NCBI GenBank assembly: GCA_964057225.1 | Contig: CAXKVF010000078.1 | Coordinates: 558,001-622,000 of the forward strand | Reading direction: 5' to 3' | Origin: Auanema rhodensis | Taxonomy: Eukaryota > Nematoda > Chromadorea > Rhabditida > Rhabditidae | DNA length: 64,000 nt | Shown here: in pieces, positions 10,385 to 24,464 of the stretch | Position numbering within the stretch: position 1 is the first letter of the stretch | How the letters are laid out: every line of letters starts with the position of its first letter | Made by a program: the position numbers and the translations under genes | Notes under the pieces: generated by a model | Database searches by the model: none | What the model saw: only the letters and a program-made list of their open reading frames with translations | What the model was told of the DNA's origin: nothing

Positions 10385-13300
10385 GGGGAATCTAATTTTG
10401 AAAACCGCATCTCTTTATCTTTCACGTGAAGCGAGTTACATACCAAGTGCACATCACGTGTACATTTAATTAGCATAAATTAAAGTTCACGTAAACTTCA
10501 AAGTCATGGTTACCATGAAGCAATATCAATAAAAATTTGTTTTTAGACTAATATGGACATGGGGAATCTAATTTTGAAAACCGCATCTCTTTATCTTTCA
10601 CGTGAAGCGAGTTACATACCAAGTGCACATCACGTGTACATTTAATTAGCATAAATTAAAGTTCACGTAAATTTCAAAGTCATGGTTACCACGAACCAAT
10701 ATCAATAAAAATTTGTTTTTAGACTAATATGGACATGGGGAATCTAATTTTGAAAACCGCATCTCTTTATCTTTCACGTGAAGCGAGTTACATACCAAGT
10801 GCACATCACGTGTACATTTAATTAGCATAAATTAAAGTTCACGTAAATTTCAAAGTCATGGTTACCATGAAGCAATATCAATAAAAATTTGTTTTTAGAC
10901 TAATATGGACATGGGGAATCTAATTTTGAAAACCGCATCTCTTTATCTTTCACGTGAAGCGAGTTACATACCAAGTGCACATCACGTGTACATTTAATTA
11001 GCATAAATTAAAGTTCACGTAAACTTCAAAGTCATGGTTACCATGAAGCAATATCAATAAAAAATGGTTTTTAGACTAATATGGACATGGGGAATCTAAT
11101 TTTGAAAACCGCATCTCTTTATCTTTCACGTGAAGCGAGTTACATACCAAGTGCACATCACGTGTACATTTAATTAGCATAAATTAAAGTTCACGTAAAT
11201 TTCAAAGTCATGGTTACCATGAACCAATATCAATAAAAATTTGTTTTTAGACTAATATGGACATGGGGAATCTAATTTTGAAAACCGCATCTCTTTATCT
11301 TTCACGTGAAGCGAGTTACATACCAAGTGCACATCACGTGTACATTTAATTAGCATAAATTAAAGTTCACGTAAACTTCAAAGTCATGGTTACCATGAAG
11401 CAATATCAATAAAAAATGGTTTTTAGACTAATATGGACATGGGGAATCTAATTTTGAAAACCGCATCTCTTTATCTTTCACGTGAAGCGAGTTACATACC
11501 AAGTGCACATCACGTGTACATTTAATTAGCATAAATTAAAGTTCACGTAAATTTCAAAGTCATGGTTACCATGAACCAATATCAATAAAAATTTGTTTTT
11601 AGACTAATATGGACATGGGGAATCTAATTTTGAAAACCGCATCTCTTTATCTTTCACGTGAAGCGAGTTACATACCAAGTGCACATCACGTGTACATTTA
11701 ATTAGCATAAATTAAAGTTCACGTAAATTTCAAAGTCATGGTTACCATGAACCAATATCAATAAAAATTTGTTTTTAGACTAATATGGACATGGGGAATC
11801 TAATTTTGAAAACCGCATCTCTTTATCTTTCACGTGAAGCGAGTTACATACCAAGTGCACATCACGTGTACATTTAATTAGCATAAATTAAAGTTCACGT
11901 AAACTTCAAAGTCATGGTTACCATGAAGCAATATCAATAAAAATTTGTTTTTAGACTAATATGGACATGGGGAATCTAATTTTGAAAACCGCATCTCTTT
12001 ATCTTTCACGTGAAGCGAGTTACATACCAAGTGCACATCACGTGTACATTTAATTAGCATAAATTAAAGTTCACGTAAATTTCAAAGTCATGGTTACCAT
12101 GAACCAATATCAATAAAAATTTGTTTTTAGACTAATATGGACATGGGGAATCTAATTTTGAAAACCGCATCTCTTTATCTTTCACGTGAAGCGAGTTACA
12201 TACCAAGTGCACATCACGTGTACATTTAATTAGCATAAATTAAAGTTCACGTAAATTTCAAAGTCATGGTTACCACGAACCAATATCAATAAAAATTTGT
12301 TTTTAGACTAATATGGACATGGGGAATCTAATTTTGAAAACCGCATCTCTTTATCTTTCACGTGAAGCGAGTTACATACCAAGTGCACATCACGTGTACA
12401 TTTAATTAGCATAAATTAAAGTTCACGTAAATTTCAAAGTCATGGTTACCATGAACCAATATCAATAAAAATTTGTTTTTAGACTAATATGGACATGGGG
12501 AATCTAATTTTGAAAACCGCATCTCTTTATCTTTCACGTGAAGCGAGTTACATACCAAGTGCACATCACGTGTACATTTAATTAGCATAAATTAAAGTTC
12601 ACGTAAATTTCAAAGTCATGGTTACCATGAACCAATATCAATAAAAATTTGTTTTTAGACTAATATGGACATGGGGAATCTAATTTTGAAAACCGCATCT
12701 CTTTATCTTTCACGTGAAGCGAGTTACATACCAAGTGCACATCACGTGTACATTTAATTAGCATAAATTAAAGTTCACGTAAATTTCAAAGTCATGGTTA
12801 CCATGAACCAATATCAATAAAAATTTGTTTTTAGACTAATATGGACATGGGGAATCTAATTTTGAAAACCGCATTTCTTTATCTTTCACGTGAAGCGAGT
12901 TACATACCAAGTGCACATCACGTGTACATTTAATTAGCATAAATTAAAGTTCACGTAAATTTCAAAGTCATGGTTACCATGCACCAATATCAATAAAAAT
13001 TTGTTTTTAGACTAATATGGACATGGGGAATCTAATTTTGAAAACCGCATCTCTTTATCTTTCACGTGAAGCGAGTTACATACCAAGTGCACATCACGTG
13101 TACATTTAATTAGCATAAATTAAAGTTCACGTAAATTTCAAAGTCATGGTTACCATGAACCAATATCAATAAAAATTTGTTTTTAGACTAATATGGACAT
13201 GGGGAATCTAATTTTGAAAACCGCATCTCTTTATCTTTCACGTGAAGCGAGTTACATACCAAGTGCACATCACGTGTACATTTAATTAGCATAAATTAAA

Positions 13301-13552
13301 GTTCACGTAAATTTCAAAGTCATGGTTACCACGAACCAATATCAATAAAAATTTGTTTTTAGACTAATATGGACATGGGGAATCTAATTTTGAAAACCGC
13401 ATCTCTTTATCTTTCACGTGAAGCGAGTTACATACCAAGTGCACATCACGTGTACATTTAATTAGCATAAATTAAAGTTCACGTAAATTTCAAAGTCATG
13501 GTTACCATGAACCAATATCAATAAAAATTTGTTTTTAGACTAATATGGACAT
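10385..13552. repeat. 18-unit HOR round (3,168 bp) led by c-i-g-d-a-d
   Basis: Unit order is c-i-g-d-a-d-a-a-c-a-i-a-a-a-T27e-a-i-a. It repeats the 14-unit round before it with four extra units (i-a-a-a) before T27e. The last ten units (11793 on) also begin the 22-unit stretch copied at 47160. Confidence 0.75.
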
Positions 13553-15664
13553 GGGGAATCTAATTTTGAAAACCGCATCTCTTTATCTTTCACGTGAAGC
13601 GAGTTACATACCAAGTGCACATCACGTGTACATTTAATTAGCATAAATTAAAGTTCACGTAAACTTCAAAGTCATGGTTACCATGAAGCAATATCAATAA
13701 AAATTTGTTTTTAGACTAATATGGACATGGGGAATCTAATTTTGAAAACCGCATCTCTTTATCTTTCACGTGAAGCGAGTTACATACCAAGTGCACATCA
13801 CGTGTACATTTAATTAGCATAAATTAAAGTTCACGTAAATTTCAAAGTCATGGTTACCACGAACCAATATCAATAAAAATTTGTTTTTAGACTAATATGG
13901 ACATGGGGAATCTAATTTTGAAAACCGCATCTCTTTATCTTTCACGTGAAGCGAGTTACATACCAAGTGCACATCACGTGTACATTTAATTAGCATAAAT
14001 TAAAGTTCACGTAAATTTCAAAGTCATGGTTACCATGAAGCAATATCAATAAAAATTTGTTTTTAGACTAATATGGACATGGGGAATCTAATTTTGAAAA
14101 CCGCATCTCTTTATCTTTCACGTGAAGCGAGTTACATACCAAGTGCACATCACGTGTACATTTAATTAGCATAAATTAAAGTTCACGTAAACTTCAAAGT
14201 CATGGTTACCATGAAGCAATATCAATAAAAAATGGTTTTTAGACTAATATGGACATGGGGAATCTAATTTTGAAAACCGCATCTCTTTATCTTTCACGTG
14301 AAGCGAGTTACATACCAAGTGCACATCACGTGTACATTTAATTAGCATAAATTAAAGTTCACGTAAATTTCAAAGTCATGGTTACCATGAACCAATATCA
14401 ATAAAAATTTGTTTTTAGACTAATATGGACATGGGGAATCTAATTTTGAAAACCGCATCTCTTTATCTTTCACGTGAAGCGAGTTACATACCAAGTGCAC
14501 ATCACGTGTACATTTAATTAGCATAAATTAAAGTTCACGTAAATTTCAAAGTCATGGTTACCATGCACCAATATCAATAAAAATTTGTTTTTAGACTAAT
14601 ATGGACATGGGGAATCTAATTTTGAAAACCGCATCTCTTTATCTTTCACGTGAAGCGAGTTACATACCAAGTGCACATCACGTGTACATTTAATTAGCAT
14701 AAATTAAAGTTCACGTAAATTTCAAAGTCATGGTTACCATGAACCAATATCAATAAAAATTTGTTTTTAGACTAATATGGACATGGGGAATCTAATTTTG
14801 AAAACCGCATCTCTTTATCTTTCACGTGAAGCGAGTTACATACCAAGTGCACATCACGTGTACATTTAATTAGCATAAATTAAAGTTCACGTAAATTTCA
14901 AAGTCATGGTTACCATGCACCAATATCAATAAAAATTTGTTTTTAGACTAATATGGACATGGGGAATCTAATTTTGAAAACCGCATCTCTTTATCTTTCA
15001 CGTGAAGCGAGTTACATACCAAGTGCACATCACGTGTACATTTAATTAGCATAAATTAAAGTTCACGTAAACTTCAAAGTCATGGTTACCATGAAGCAAT
15101 ATCAATAAAAATTTGTTTTTAGACTAATATGGACATGGGGAATCTAATTTTGAAAACCGCATCTCTTTATCTTTCACGTGAAGCGAGTTACATACCAAGT
15201 GCACATCACGTGTACATTTAATTAGCATAAATTAAAGTTCACGTAAATTTCAAAGTCATGGTTACCATGAACCAATATCAATAAAAATTTGTTTTTAGAC
15301 TAATATGGACATGGGGAATCTAATTTTGAAAACCGCATCTCTTTATCTTTCACGTGAAGCGAGTTACATACCAAGTGCACATCACGTGTACATTTAATTA
15401 GCATAAATTAAAGTTCACGTAAATTTCAAAGTCATGGTTACCATGAACCAATATCAATAAAAATTTGTTTTTAGACTAATATGGACATGGGGAATCTAAT
15501 TTTGAAAACCGCATCTCTTTATCTTTCACGTGAAGCGAGTTACATACCAAGTGCACATCACGTGTACATTTAATTAGCATAAATTAAAGTTCACGTAAAT
15601 TTCAAAGTCATGGTTACCATGAACCAATATCAATAAAAATTTGTTTTTAGACTAATATGGACAT
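13553..15664. repeat. 12 units c-i-g-d-a-e-a-e-c-a-a-a leading into the cassette
   Basis: This third round opens with c-i-g-d-a, then switches to e-a-e-c-a-a-a. With the preceding ten units it makes a 22-unit block (11793-15664, 3,872 bp) whose type order is identical to 47160-51031. Confidence 0.75.
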
Positions 15665-16368
15665 GGGGAATCTAATTTTGAAAACCGCATTTCTTTATCT
15701 TTCACGTGAAGCGAGTTACATACCAAGTGCACATCACGTGTACATTTAATTAGCATAAATTAAAGTTCACGTAAATTTCAAAGTCATGGTTACCATGCAC
15801 CAATAACAATAAAAATTTGTTTTTAGACTGATATGGACATGGGGAATCTAATTTTGAAAACCGCATCTCTTTATCTTTCACGTGAAGCGAGTTACATACC
15901 AAGTGCACATCACGTGTACATTTAATTAGCATAAATTAAAGTTCACGTAAATTTCAAAGTCATGGTTACCATGAACCAATATCAATAAAAATTCGTTTTT
16001 AGACTAATATGGACATGGGGAATCTAATTTTGAAAACCGCATTTCTTTATCTTTCACGTGAAGCGAGTTACATACCAAGTGCACATCACGTGTACATTTA
16101 ATTAGCATAAATTAAAGTTCACGTAAATTTCAAAGTCATGGTTACCATGCACCAATAACAATAAAAATTTGTTTTTAGACTGATATGGACATGGGGAATC
16201 TAATTTTGAAAACCGCATCTCTTTATCTTTCACGTGAAGCGAGTTACATACCAAGTGCACATCACGTGTACATTTAATTAGCATAAATTAAAGTTCACGT
16301 AAATTTCAAAGTCATGGTTACCATGCACCAATAACAATAAAAATTTGTTTTTAGACTGATATGGACAT
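15665..16368. repeat. Four-unit cassette T27m-o-T27m-m, copy 1 of 6
   Basis: Units 90-93 carry 27T/134C/142A/166G, then 154C, then 27T/134C/142A/166G, then 134C/142A/166G. The identical 704-bp order recurs at 52616, 54376, 57368, 60360 and 62472. This copy lies alone, about 37 kb from the others. The 166G change removes a minus-strand TAG, which is why 60-codon frames appear over these units; see the rejected items. Confidence 0.85.
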
Positions 16369-18480
16369 GGGGAATCTAATTTTGAAAACCGCATCTCTTT
16401 ATCTTTCACGTGAAGCGAGTTACATACCAAGTGCACATCACGTGTACATTTAATTAGCATAAATTAAAGTTCACGTAAATTTCAAAGTCATGGTTACCAT
16501 GAACCAATATCAATAAAAATTTGTTTTTAGACTAATATGGACATGGGGAATCTAATTTTGAAAACCGCATCTCTTTATCTTTCACGTGAAGCGAGTTACA
16601 TACCAAGTGCACATCACGTGTACATTTAATTAGCATAAATTAAAGTTCACGTAAATTTCAAAGTCATGGTTACCATGAACCAATATCAATAAAAATTTGT
16701 TTTTAGACTAATATGGACATGGGGAATCTAATTTTGAAAACCGCATCTCTTTATCTTTCACGTGAAGCGAGTTACATACCAAGTGCACATCACGTGTACA
16801 TTTAATTAGCATAAATTAAAGTTCACGTAAATTTCAAAGTCATGGTTACCATGAACCAATATCAATAAAAATTTGTTTTTAGACTAATATGGACATGGGG
16901 AATCTAATTTTGAAAACCGCATTTCTTTATCTTTCACGTGAAGCGAGTTACATACCAAGTGCACATCACGTGTACATTTAATTAGCATAAATTAAAGTTC
17001 ACGTAAATTTCAAAGTCATGGTTACCATGAACCAATATCAATAAAAATTTGTTTTTAGACTAATATGGACATGGGGAATGTAATTTTGAAAACCGCATCT
17101 CTTTATCTTTCACGTGAAGCGAGTTACATACCAAGTGCACATCACGTGTACATTTAATTAGCATAAATTAAAGTTCACGTAAAATTCAAAGTCATGGTTA
17201 CCATGCACCAATATCAATAAAAATTTGTTTTTAGACTAATATGGACATGGGGAATCTAATTTTGAAAACCGCATCTCTTTATCTTTCACGTGAAGCGAGT
17301 TACATACCAAGTGCACATCACGTGTACATTTAATTAGCATAAATTAAAGTTCACGTAAATTTCAAAGTCATGGTTACCATGAACCAATATCAATAAAAAT
17401 TTGTTTTTAGACTAATATGGACATGGGGAATCTAATTTTGAAAACCGCATCTCTTTATCTTTCACGTGAAGCGAGTTACATACCAAGTGCACATCACGTG
17501 TACATTTAATTAGCATAAATTAAAGTTCACGTAAATTTCAAAGTCATGGTTACCATGAAGCAATATCAATAAAAATTTGTTTTTAGACTAATATGGACAT
17601 GGGGAATCTAATTTTGAAAACCGCATCTCTTTATCTTTCACGTGAAGCGAGTTACATACCAAGTGCACATCACGTGTACATTTAATTAGCATAAATTAAA
17701 GTTCACGTAAATTTCAAAGTCATGGTTACCATGAACCAATATCAATAAAAATTTGTTTTTAGACTAATATGGACATGGGGAATCTAATTTTGAAAACCGC
17801 ATCTCTTTATCTTCCACGTGAAGCGAGTTACATACCAAGTGCACATCACGTGTACATTTAATTAGCATAAATTAAAGTTCACGTAAAATTCAAAGTCATG
17901 GTTACCATGCACCAATATCAATAAAAATTTGTTTTTAGACTAATATGGACATGGGGAATCTAATTTTGAAAACCGCATCTCTTTATCTTTCACGTGAAGC
18001 GAGTTACATACCAAGTGCACATCACGTGTACATTTAATTAGCATAAATTAAAGTTCACGTAAATTTCAAAGTCATGGTTACCATGCACCAATATCAATAA
18101 AAATTTGTTTTTAGACTAATATGGACATGGGGAATCTAATTTTGAAAACCGCATCTCTTTATCTTTCACGTGAAGCGAGTTACATACCAAGTGCACATCA
18201 CGTGTACATTTAATTAGCATAAATTAAAGTTCACGTAAATTTCAAAGTCATGGTTACCATGAACCAATATCAATAAAAATTTGTTTTTAGACTAATATGG
18301 ACATGGGGAATCTAATTTTGAAAACCGCATCTCTTTATCTTTCACGTGAAGCGAGTTACATACCAAGTGCACATCACGTGTACATTTAATTAGCATAAAT
18401 TAAAGTTCACGTAAATTTCAAAGTCATGGTTACCATGAAGCAATATCAATAAAAATTTGTTTTTAGACTAATATGGACAT
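16369..18480. repeat. 12 units a-a-a-T27a-G8f-a-g-a-f-e-a-g
   Basis: The first seven units after the cassette (a-a-a-T27a-G8f-a-g) are the same as in the 17-unit HORs at 54376 and 57368. The order then diverges: a-f-e-a-g here, against f-a-e-c-a-a there. The unit at 17777 has a private 38C (17814) that breaks the CACGTG palindrome arm. Confidence 0.7.
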
Positions 18481-21400
18481 GGGGAATCTAATTTTGAAAA
18501 CCGCATCTCTTTATCTTTCACGTGAAGCGAGTTACATACCAAGTGCACATCACGTGTACATTTAATTAGCATAAATTAAAGTTCACGTAAATTTCAAAGT
18601 CATGGTTACCATGCACCAATATCAATAAAAATTTGTTTTTAGACTGATATGGACATGGGGAATCTAATTTTGAAAACCGCATCTCTTTATCTTTCACGTG
18701 AAGCGAGTTACATACCAAGTGCACATCATGTGTACATTTAATTAGCATAAATTAAAGTTCACGTAAATTTCAAAGTCATGGTTACCATGAACCAATATCA
18801 ATAAAAATTTGTTTTTAAACTAATATGGACATGGGGAATCTAATTTTGAAAACCGCATCTCTTTATCTTTCACGTGAAGCGAGTTACATACCAAGTGCAC
18901 ATCACGTGTACATTTAATTAGCATAAATTAAAGTTCACGTAAATTTCAAAGTCATGGTTACCATGAACCAATATCAATAAAAATTTGTTTTTAGACTAAT
19001 ATGGACATGGGGAATCTAATTTTGAAAACCGCATCTCTTTATCTTTCACGTGAAGCGAGTTACATACCAAGTGCACATCACGTGTACATTTAATTAGCAT
19101 AAATTAAAGTTCACGTAAATTTCAAAGTCATGGTTACCATGAACCAATATCAATAAAAATTTGTTTTTAGACTAATATGGACATGGGGAATCTAATTTTG
19201 AAAACCGCATTTCTTTATCTTTCACGTGAAGCGAGTTACATACCAAGTGCACATCACGTGTACATTTAATTAGCATAAATTAAAGTTCACGTAAAATTCA
19301 AAGTCATGGTTACCATGCACCAATATCAATAAAAATTTGTTTTTAGACTAATATGGACATGGGGAATCTAATTTTGAAAACCGCATCTCTTTATCTTTCA
19401 CGTGAAGCGAGTTACATACCAAGTGCACATCACGTGTACATTTAATTAGCATAAATTAAAGTTCACGTAAATTTCAAAGTCATGGTTACCATGAACCAAT
19501 ATCAATAAAAATTTGTTTTTAGACTAATATGGACATGGGGAATCTAATTTTGAAAACCGCATTTCTTTATCTTTCACGTGAAGCGAGTTACATACCAAGT
19601 GCACATCACGTGTACATTTAATTAGCATAAATTAAAGTTCACGTAAAATTCAAAGTCATGGTTACCATGCACCAATATCAATAAAAATTTGTTTTTAGAC
19701 TAATATGGACATGGGGAATCTAATTTTGAAAACCGCATCTCTTTATCTTTCACGTGAAGCGAGTTACATACCAAGTGCACATCACGTGTACATTTAATTA
19801 GCATGAATTAAAGTTCACGTAAAATTCAAAGTCATGGTTACCATGCACCAATATCAATAAAAATTTGTTTTTAGACTAATATGGACATGGGGAATCTAAT
19901 TTTGAAAACCGCATCTCTTTATCTTTCACGTGAAGCGAGTTACATACCAAGTGCACATCACGTGTACATTTAATTAGCATAAATTAAAGTTCACGTAAAT
20001 TTCAAAGTCATGGTTACCATGCACCAATATCAATAAAAATTTGTTTTTAGACTAATATGGACATGGGGAATCTAATTTTGAAAACCGCATCTCTTTATCT
20101 TTCACGTGAAGCGAGTTACATACCAAGTGCACATCACGTGTACATTTAATTAGCATAAATTAAAGTTCACGTAAATTTCAAAGTCATGGTTACCATGAAC
20201 CAATATCAATAAAAATTTGTTTTTAGACTAATATGGACATGGGGAATCTAATTTTGAAAACCGCATCTCTTTATCTTTCACGTGAAGCGAGTTACATACC
20301 AAGTGCACATCACGTGTACATTTAATTAGCATAAATTAAAGTTCACGTAAATTTCAAAGTCATGGTTACCATGCACCAATATCAATAAAAATTTGTTTTT
20401 AGACTGATATGGACATGGGGAATCTAATTTTGAAAACCGCATCTCTTTATCTTTCACGTGAAGCGAGTTACATACCAAGTGCACATCACGTGTACATTTA
20501 ATTAGCATAAATTAAAGTTCACGTAAATTTCAAAGTCATGGTTACCATGAACCAATATCAATAAAAATTTGTTTTTAGACTAATATGGACATGGGGAATC
20601 TAATTTTGAAAACCGCATCTCTTTATCTTTCACGTGAAGCGAGTTACATACCAAGTGCACATCACGTGTACATTTAATTAGCATAAATTAAAGTTCACGT
20701 AAATTTCAAAGTCATGGTTACCATGAACCAATATCAATAAAAATTTGTTTTTAGACTAATATGGACATGGGGAATCTAATTTTGAAAACCGCATCTCTTT
20801 ATCTTTCACGTGAAGCGAGTTACATACCAAGTGCACATCACGTGTACATTTAATTAGCATAAATTAAAGTTCACGTAAATTTCAAAGTCATGGTTACCAT
20901 GAAGCAATATCAATAAAAATTTGTTTTTAGACTAATATGGACATGGGGAATCTAATTTTGAAAACCGCATCTCTTTATCTTTCACGTGAAGCGAGTTACA
21001 TACCAAGTGCACATCACGTGTACATTTAATTAGCATAAATTAAAGTTCACGTAAATTTCAAAGTCATGGTTACCATGCACCAATATCAATAAAAATTTGT
21101 TTTTAGACTGATATGGACATGGGGAATCTAATTTTGAAAACCGCATCTCTTTATCTTTCACGTGAAGCGAGTTACATACCAAGTGCACATCACGTGTACA
21201 TTTAATTAGCATAAATTAAAGTTCACGTAAATTTCAAAGTCATGGTTACCATGAACCAATATCAATAAAAATTTGTTTTTAGACTAATATGGACATGGGG
21301 AATCTAATTTTGAAAACCGCATCTCTTTATCTTTCACGTGAAGCGAGTTACATACCAAGTGCACATCACGTGTACATTTAATTAGCATAAATTAAAGTTC

Positions 21401-22000
21401 ACGTAAATTTCAAAGTCATGGTTACCATGAACCAATATCAATAAAAATTTGTTTTTAGACTAATATGGACATGGGGAATCTAATTTTGAAAACCGCATCT
21501 CTTTATCTTTCACGTGAAGCGAGTTACATACCAAGTGCACATCACGTGTACATTTAATTAGCATAAATTAAAGTTCACGTAAATTTCAAAGTCATGGTTA
21601 CCATGAACCAATATCAATAAAAATTTGTTTTTAGACTAATATGGACATGGGGAATCTAATTTTGAAAACCGCATTTCTTTATCTTTCACGTGAAGCGAGT
21701 TACATACCAAGTGCACATCACGTGTACATTTAATTAGAATAAATTAAAGTTCACGTAAATTTCAAAGTCATGGTTACCATGAACCAATATCAATAAAAAT
21801 TTGTTTTTAGACTAATATGGACATGGGGAATCTAATTTTGAAAACCGCATCTCTTTATCTATCACGTGAAGCGAGTTACATACCAAGTGCACATCACGTG
21901 TACATTTAATTAGCATAAATTAAAGTTCACGTAAATTTCAAAGTCATGGTTACCATGAACCAATATCAATAAAAATTTGTTTTTAGACTAATATGGACAT
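18481..22000. repeat. 20 units with irregularly spaced n units and T27f units
   Basis: Unit order is n-a-a-a-T27f-a-T27f-f-e-a-n-a-a-g-n-a-a-a-T27a-a. The n units (134C+166G, without 142A) start at 18481, 20241 and 20945, giving spacings of 10 and 4 units and no fixed HOR. Private changes include 73T at 18729 (CpG lost in the middle CACGTG), 162A near 18818, 93G at 19805, 90A at 21738 and 37A at 21861. Confidence 0.65.
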
Positions 22001-23232
22001 GGGGAATCTAATTTTGAAAACCGCATCTCTTTATCTTTCACGTGAAGCGAGTTACATACCAAGTGCACATCACGTGTACATTTAATTAGCATAAATTAAA
22101 GTTCACGTAAATTTCAAAGTCATGGTTACCATGCACCAATATCAATAAAAATTTGTTTTTAGACTGATATGGACATGGGGAATCTAATTTTGAAAACCGC
22201 ATCTCTTTATCTTTCACGTGAAGCGAGTTACATACCAAGTGCACATCACGTGTACATTTAATTAGCATAAATTAAAGTTCACGTAAACTTCAAAGTCATG
22301 GTTACCATGAAGCAATATCAATAAAAATTTGTTTTTAGACTAATATGGACATGGGGAATCTAATTTTGAAAACCGCATCTCTTTATCTTTCACGTGAAGC
22401 GAGTTACATACCAAGTGCACATCACGTGTACATTTAATTAGCATAAATTAAAGTTCACGTAAATTTCAAAGTCATGGTTACCATGAACCAATATCAATAA
22501 AAATTTGTTTTTAGACTAATATGGACATGGGGAATCTAATTTTGAAAACCGCATCTCTTTATCTTTCACGTGAAGCGAGTTACATACCAAGTGCACATCA
22601 CGTGTACATTTAATTAGCATAAATTAAAGTTCACGTAAATTTCAAAGTCATGGTTACCATGAACCAATATCAATAAAAATTTGTTTTTAGACTAATATGG
22701 ACATGGGGAATCTAATTTTGAAAACCGCATCTCTTTATCTTTCACGTGAAGCGAGTTACATACCAAGTGCACATCACGTGTACATTTAATTAGCATAAAT
22801 TAAAGTTCACGTAAATTTCAAAGTCATGGTTACCATGAAGCAATATCAATAAAAATTTGTTTTTAGACTAATATGGACATGGGGAATCTAATTTTGAAAA
22901 CCGCATCTCTTTATCTTTCACGTGAAGCGAGTTACATACCAAGTGCACATCACGTGTACATTTAATTAGCATAAATTAAAGTTCACGTAAACTTCAAAGT
23001 CATGGTTACCATGAAGCAATATCAATAAAAATTTGTTTTTAGACTAATATGGACATGGGGAATCTAATTTTGAAAACCGCATCTCTTTATCTTTCACGTG
23101 AAGCGAGTTACATACCAAGTGCACATCACGTGTACATTTAATTAGCATAAATTAAAGTTCACGTAAATTTCAAAGTCATGGTTACCATGAACCAATATCA
23201 ATAAAAATTTGTTTTTAGACTAATATGGACAT
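22001..23232. repeat. 7-unit HOR, copy 1 (1,232 bp)
   Basis: Unit order is n-c-a-a-g-c-a. The same first six units recur 1,232 bp later. The n unit carries the minus-strand frame-opening 166G. Confidence 0.75.
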
Positions 23233-24464
23233 GGGGAATCTAATTTTGAAAACCGCATCTCTTTATCTTTCACGTGAAGCGAGTTACATACCAAGTGCAC
23301 ATCACGTGTACATTTAATTAGCATAAATTAAAGTTCACGTAAATTTCAAAGTCATCGTTACCATGCACCAATATCAATAAAAATTTGTTTTTAGACTGAT
23401 ATGGACATGGGGAATCTAATTTTGAAAACCGCATCTCTTTATCTTTCACGTGAAGCGAGTTACATACCAAGTGCACATCACGTGTACATTTAATTAGCAT
23501 AAATTAAAGTTCACGTAAACTTCAAAGTCATGGTTACCATGAAGCAATATCAATAAAAATTTGTTTTTAGACTAATATGGACATGGGGAATCTAATTTTG
23601 AAAACCGCATCTCTTTATCTTTCACGTGAAGCGAGTTACATACCAAGTGCACATCACGTGTACATTTAATTAGCATAAATTAAAGTTCACGTAAATTTCA
23701 AAGTCATGGTTACCATGAACCAATATCAATAAAAATTTGTTTTTAGACTAATATGGACATGGGGAATCTAATTTTGAAAACCGCATCTCTTTATCTTTCA
23801 CGTGAAGCGAGTTACATACCAAGTGCACATCACGTGTACATTTAATTAGCATAAATTAAAGTTCACGTAAATTTCAAAGTCATGGTTACCATGAACCAAT
23901 ATCAATAAAAATTTGTTTTTAGACTAATATGGACATGGGGAATCTAATTTTGAAAACCGCATCTCTTTATCTTTCACGTGAAGCGAGTTACATACCAAGT
24001 GCACATCACGTGTACATTTAATTAGCATAAATTAAAGTTCACGTAAATTTCAAAGTCATGGTTACCATGAAGCAATATCAATAAAAATTTGTTTTTAGAC
24101 TAATATGGACATGGGGAATCTAATTTTGAAAACCGCATCTCTTTATCTTTCACGTGAAGCGAGTTACATACCAAGTGCACATCACGTGTACATTTAATTA
24201 GCATAAATTAAAGTTCACGTAAACTTCAAAGTCATGGTTACCATGAAGCAATATCAATAAAAATTTGTTTTTAGACTAATATGGACATGGGGAATCTAAT
24301 TTTGAAAACCGCATCTCTTTATCTTTCACGTGAAGCGAGTTACATACCAAGTGCACATCACGTGTACATTTAATTAGCATAAATTAAAGTTCACGTAAAC
24401 TTCAAAGTCATGGTTACCATGAAGCAATATCAATAAAAATTTGTTTTTAGACTAATATGGACAT
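23233..24464. repeat. 7-unit HOR, copy 2 (1,232 bp)
   Basis: Unit order is n-c-a-a-g-c-c. The n unit has a private G-to-C change at 23356 inside the left arm of the dyad. The last unit is c rather than a and is followed by a further c at 24465, so three c units run consecutively. Confidence 0.75.
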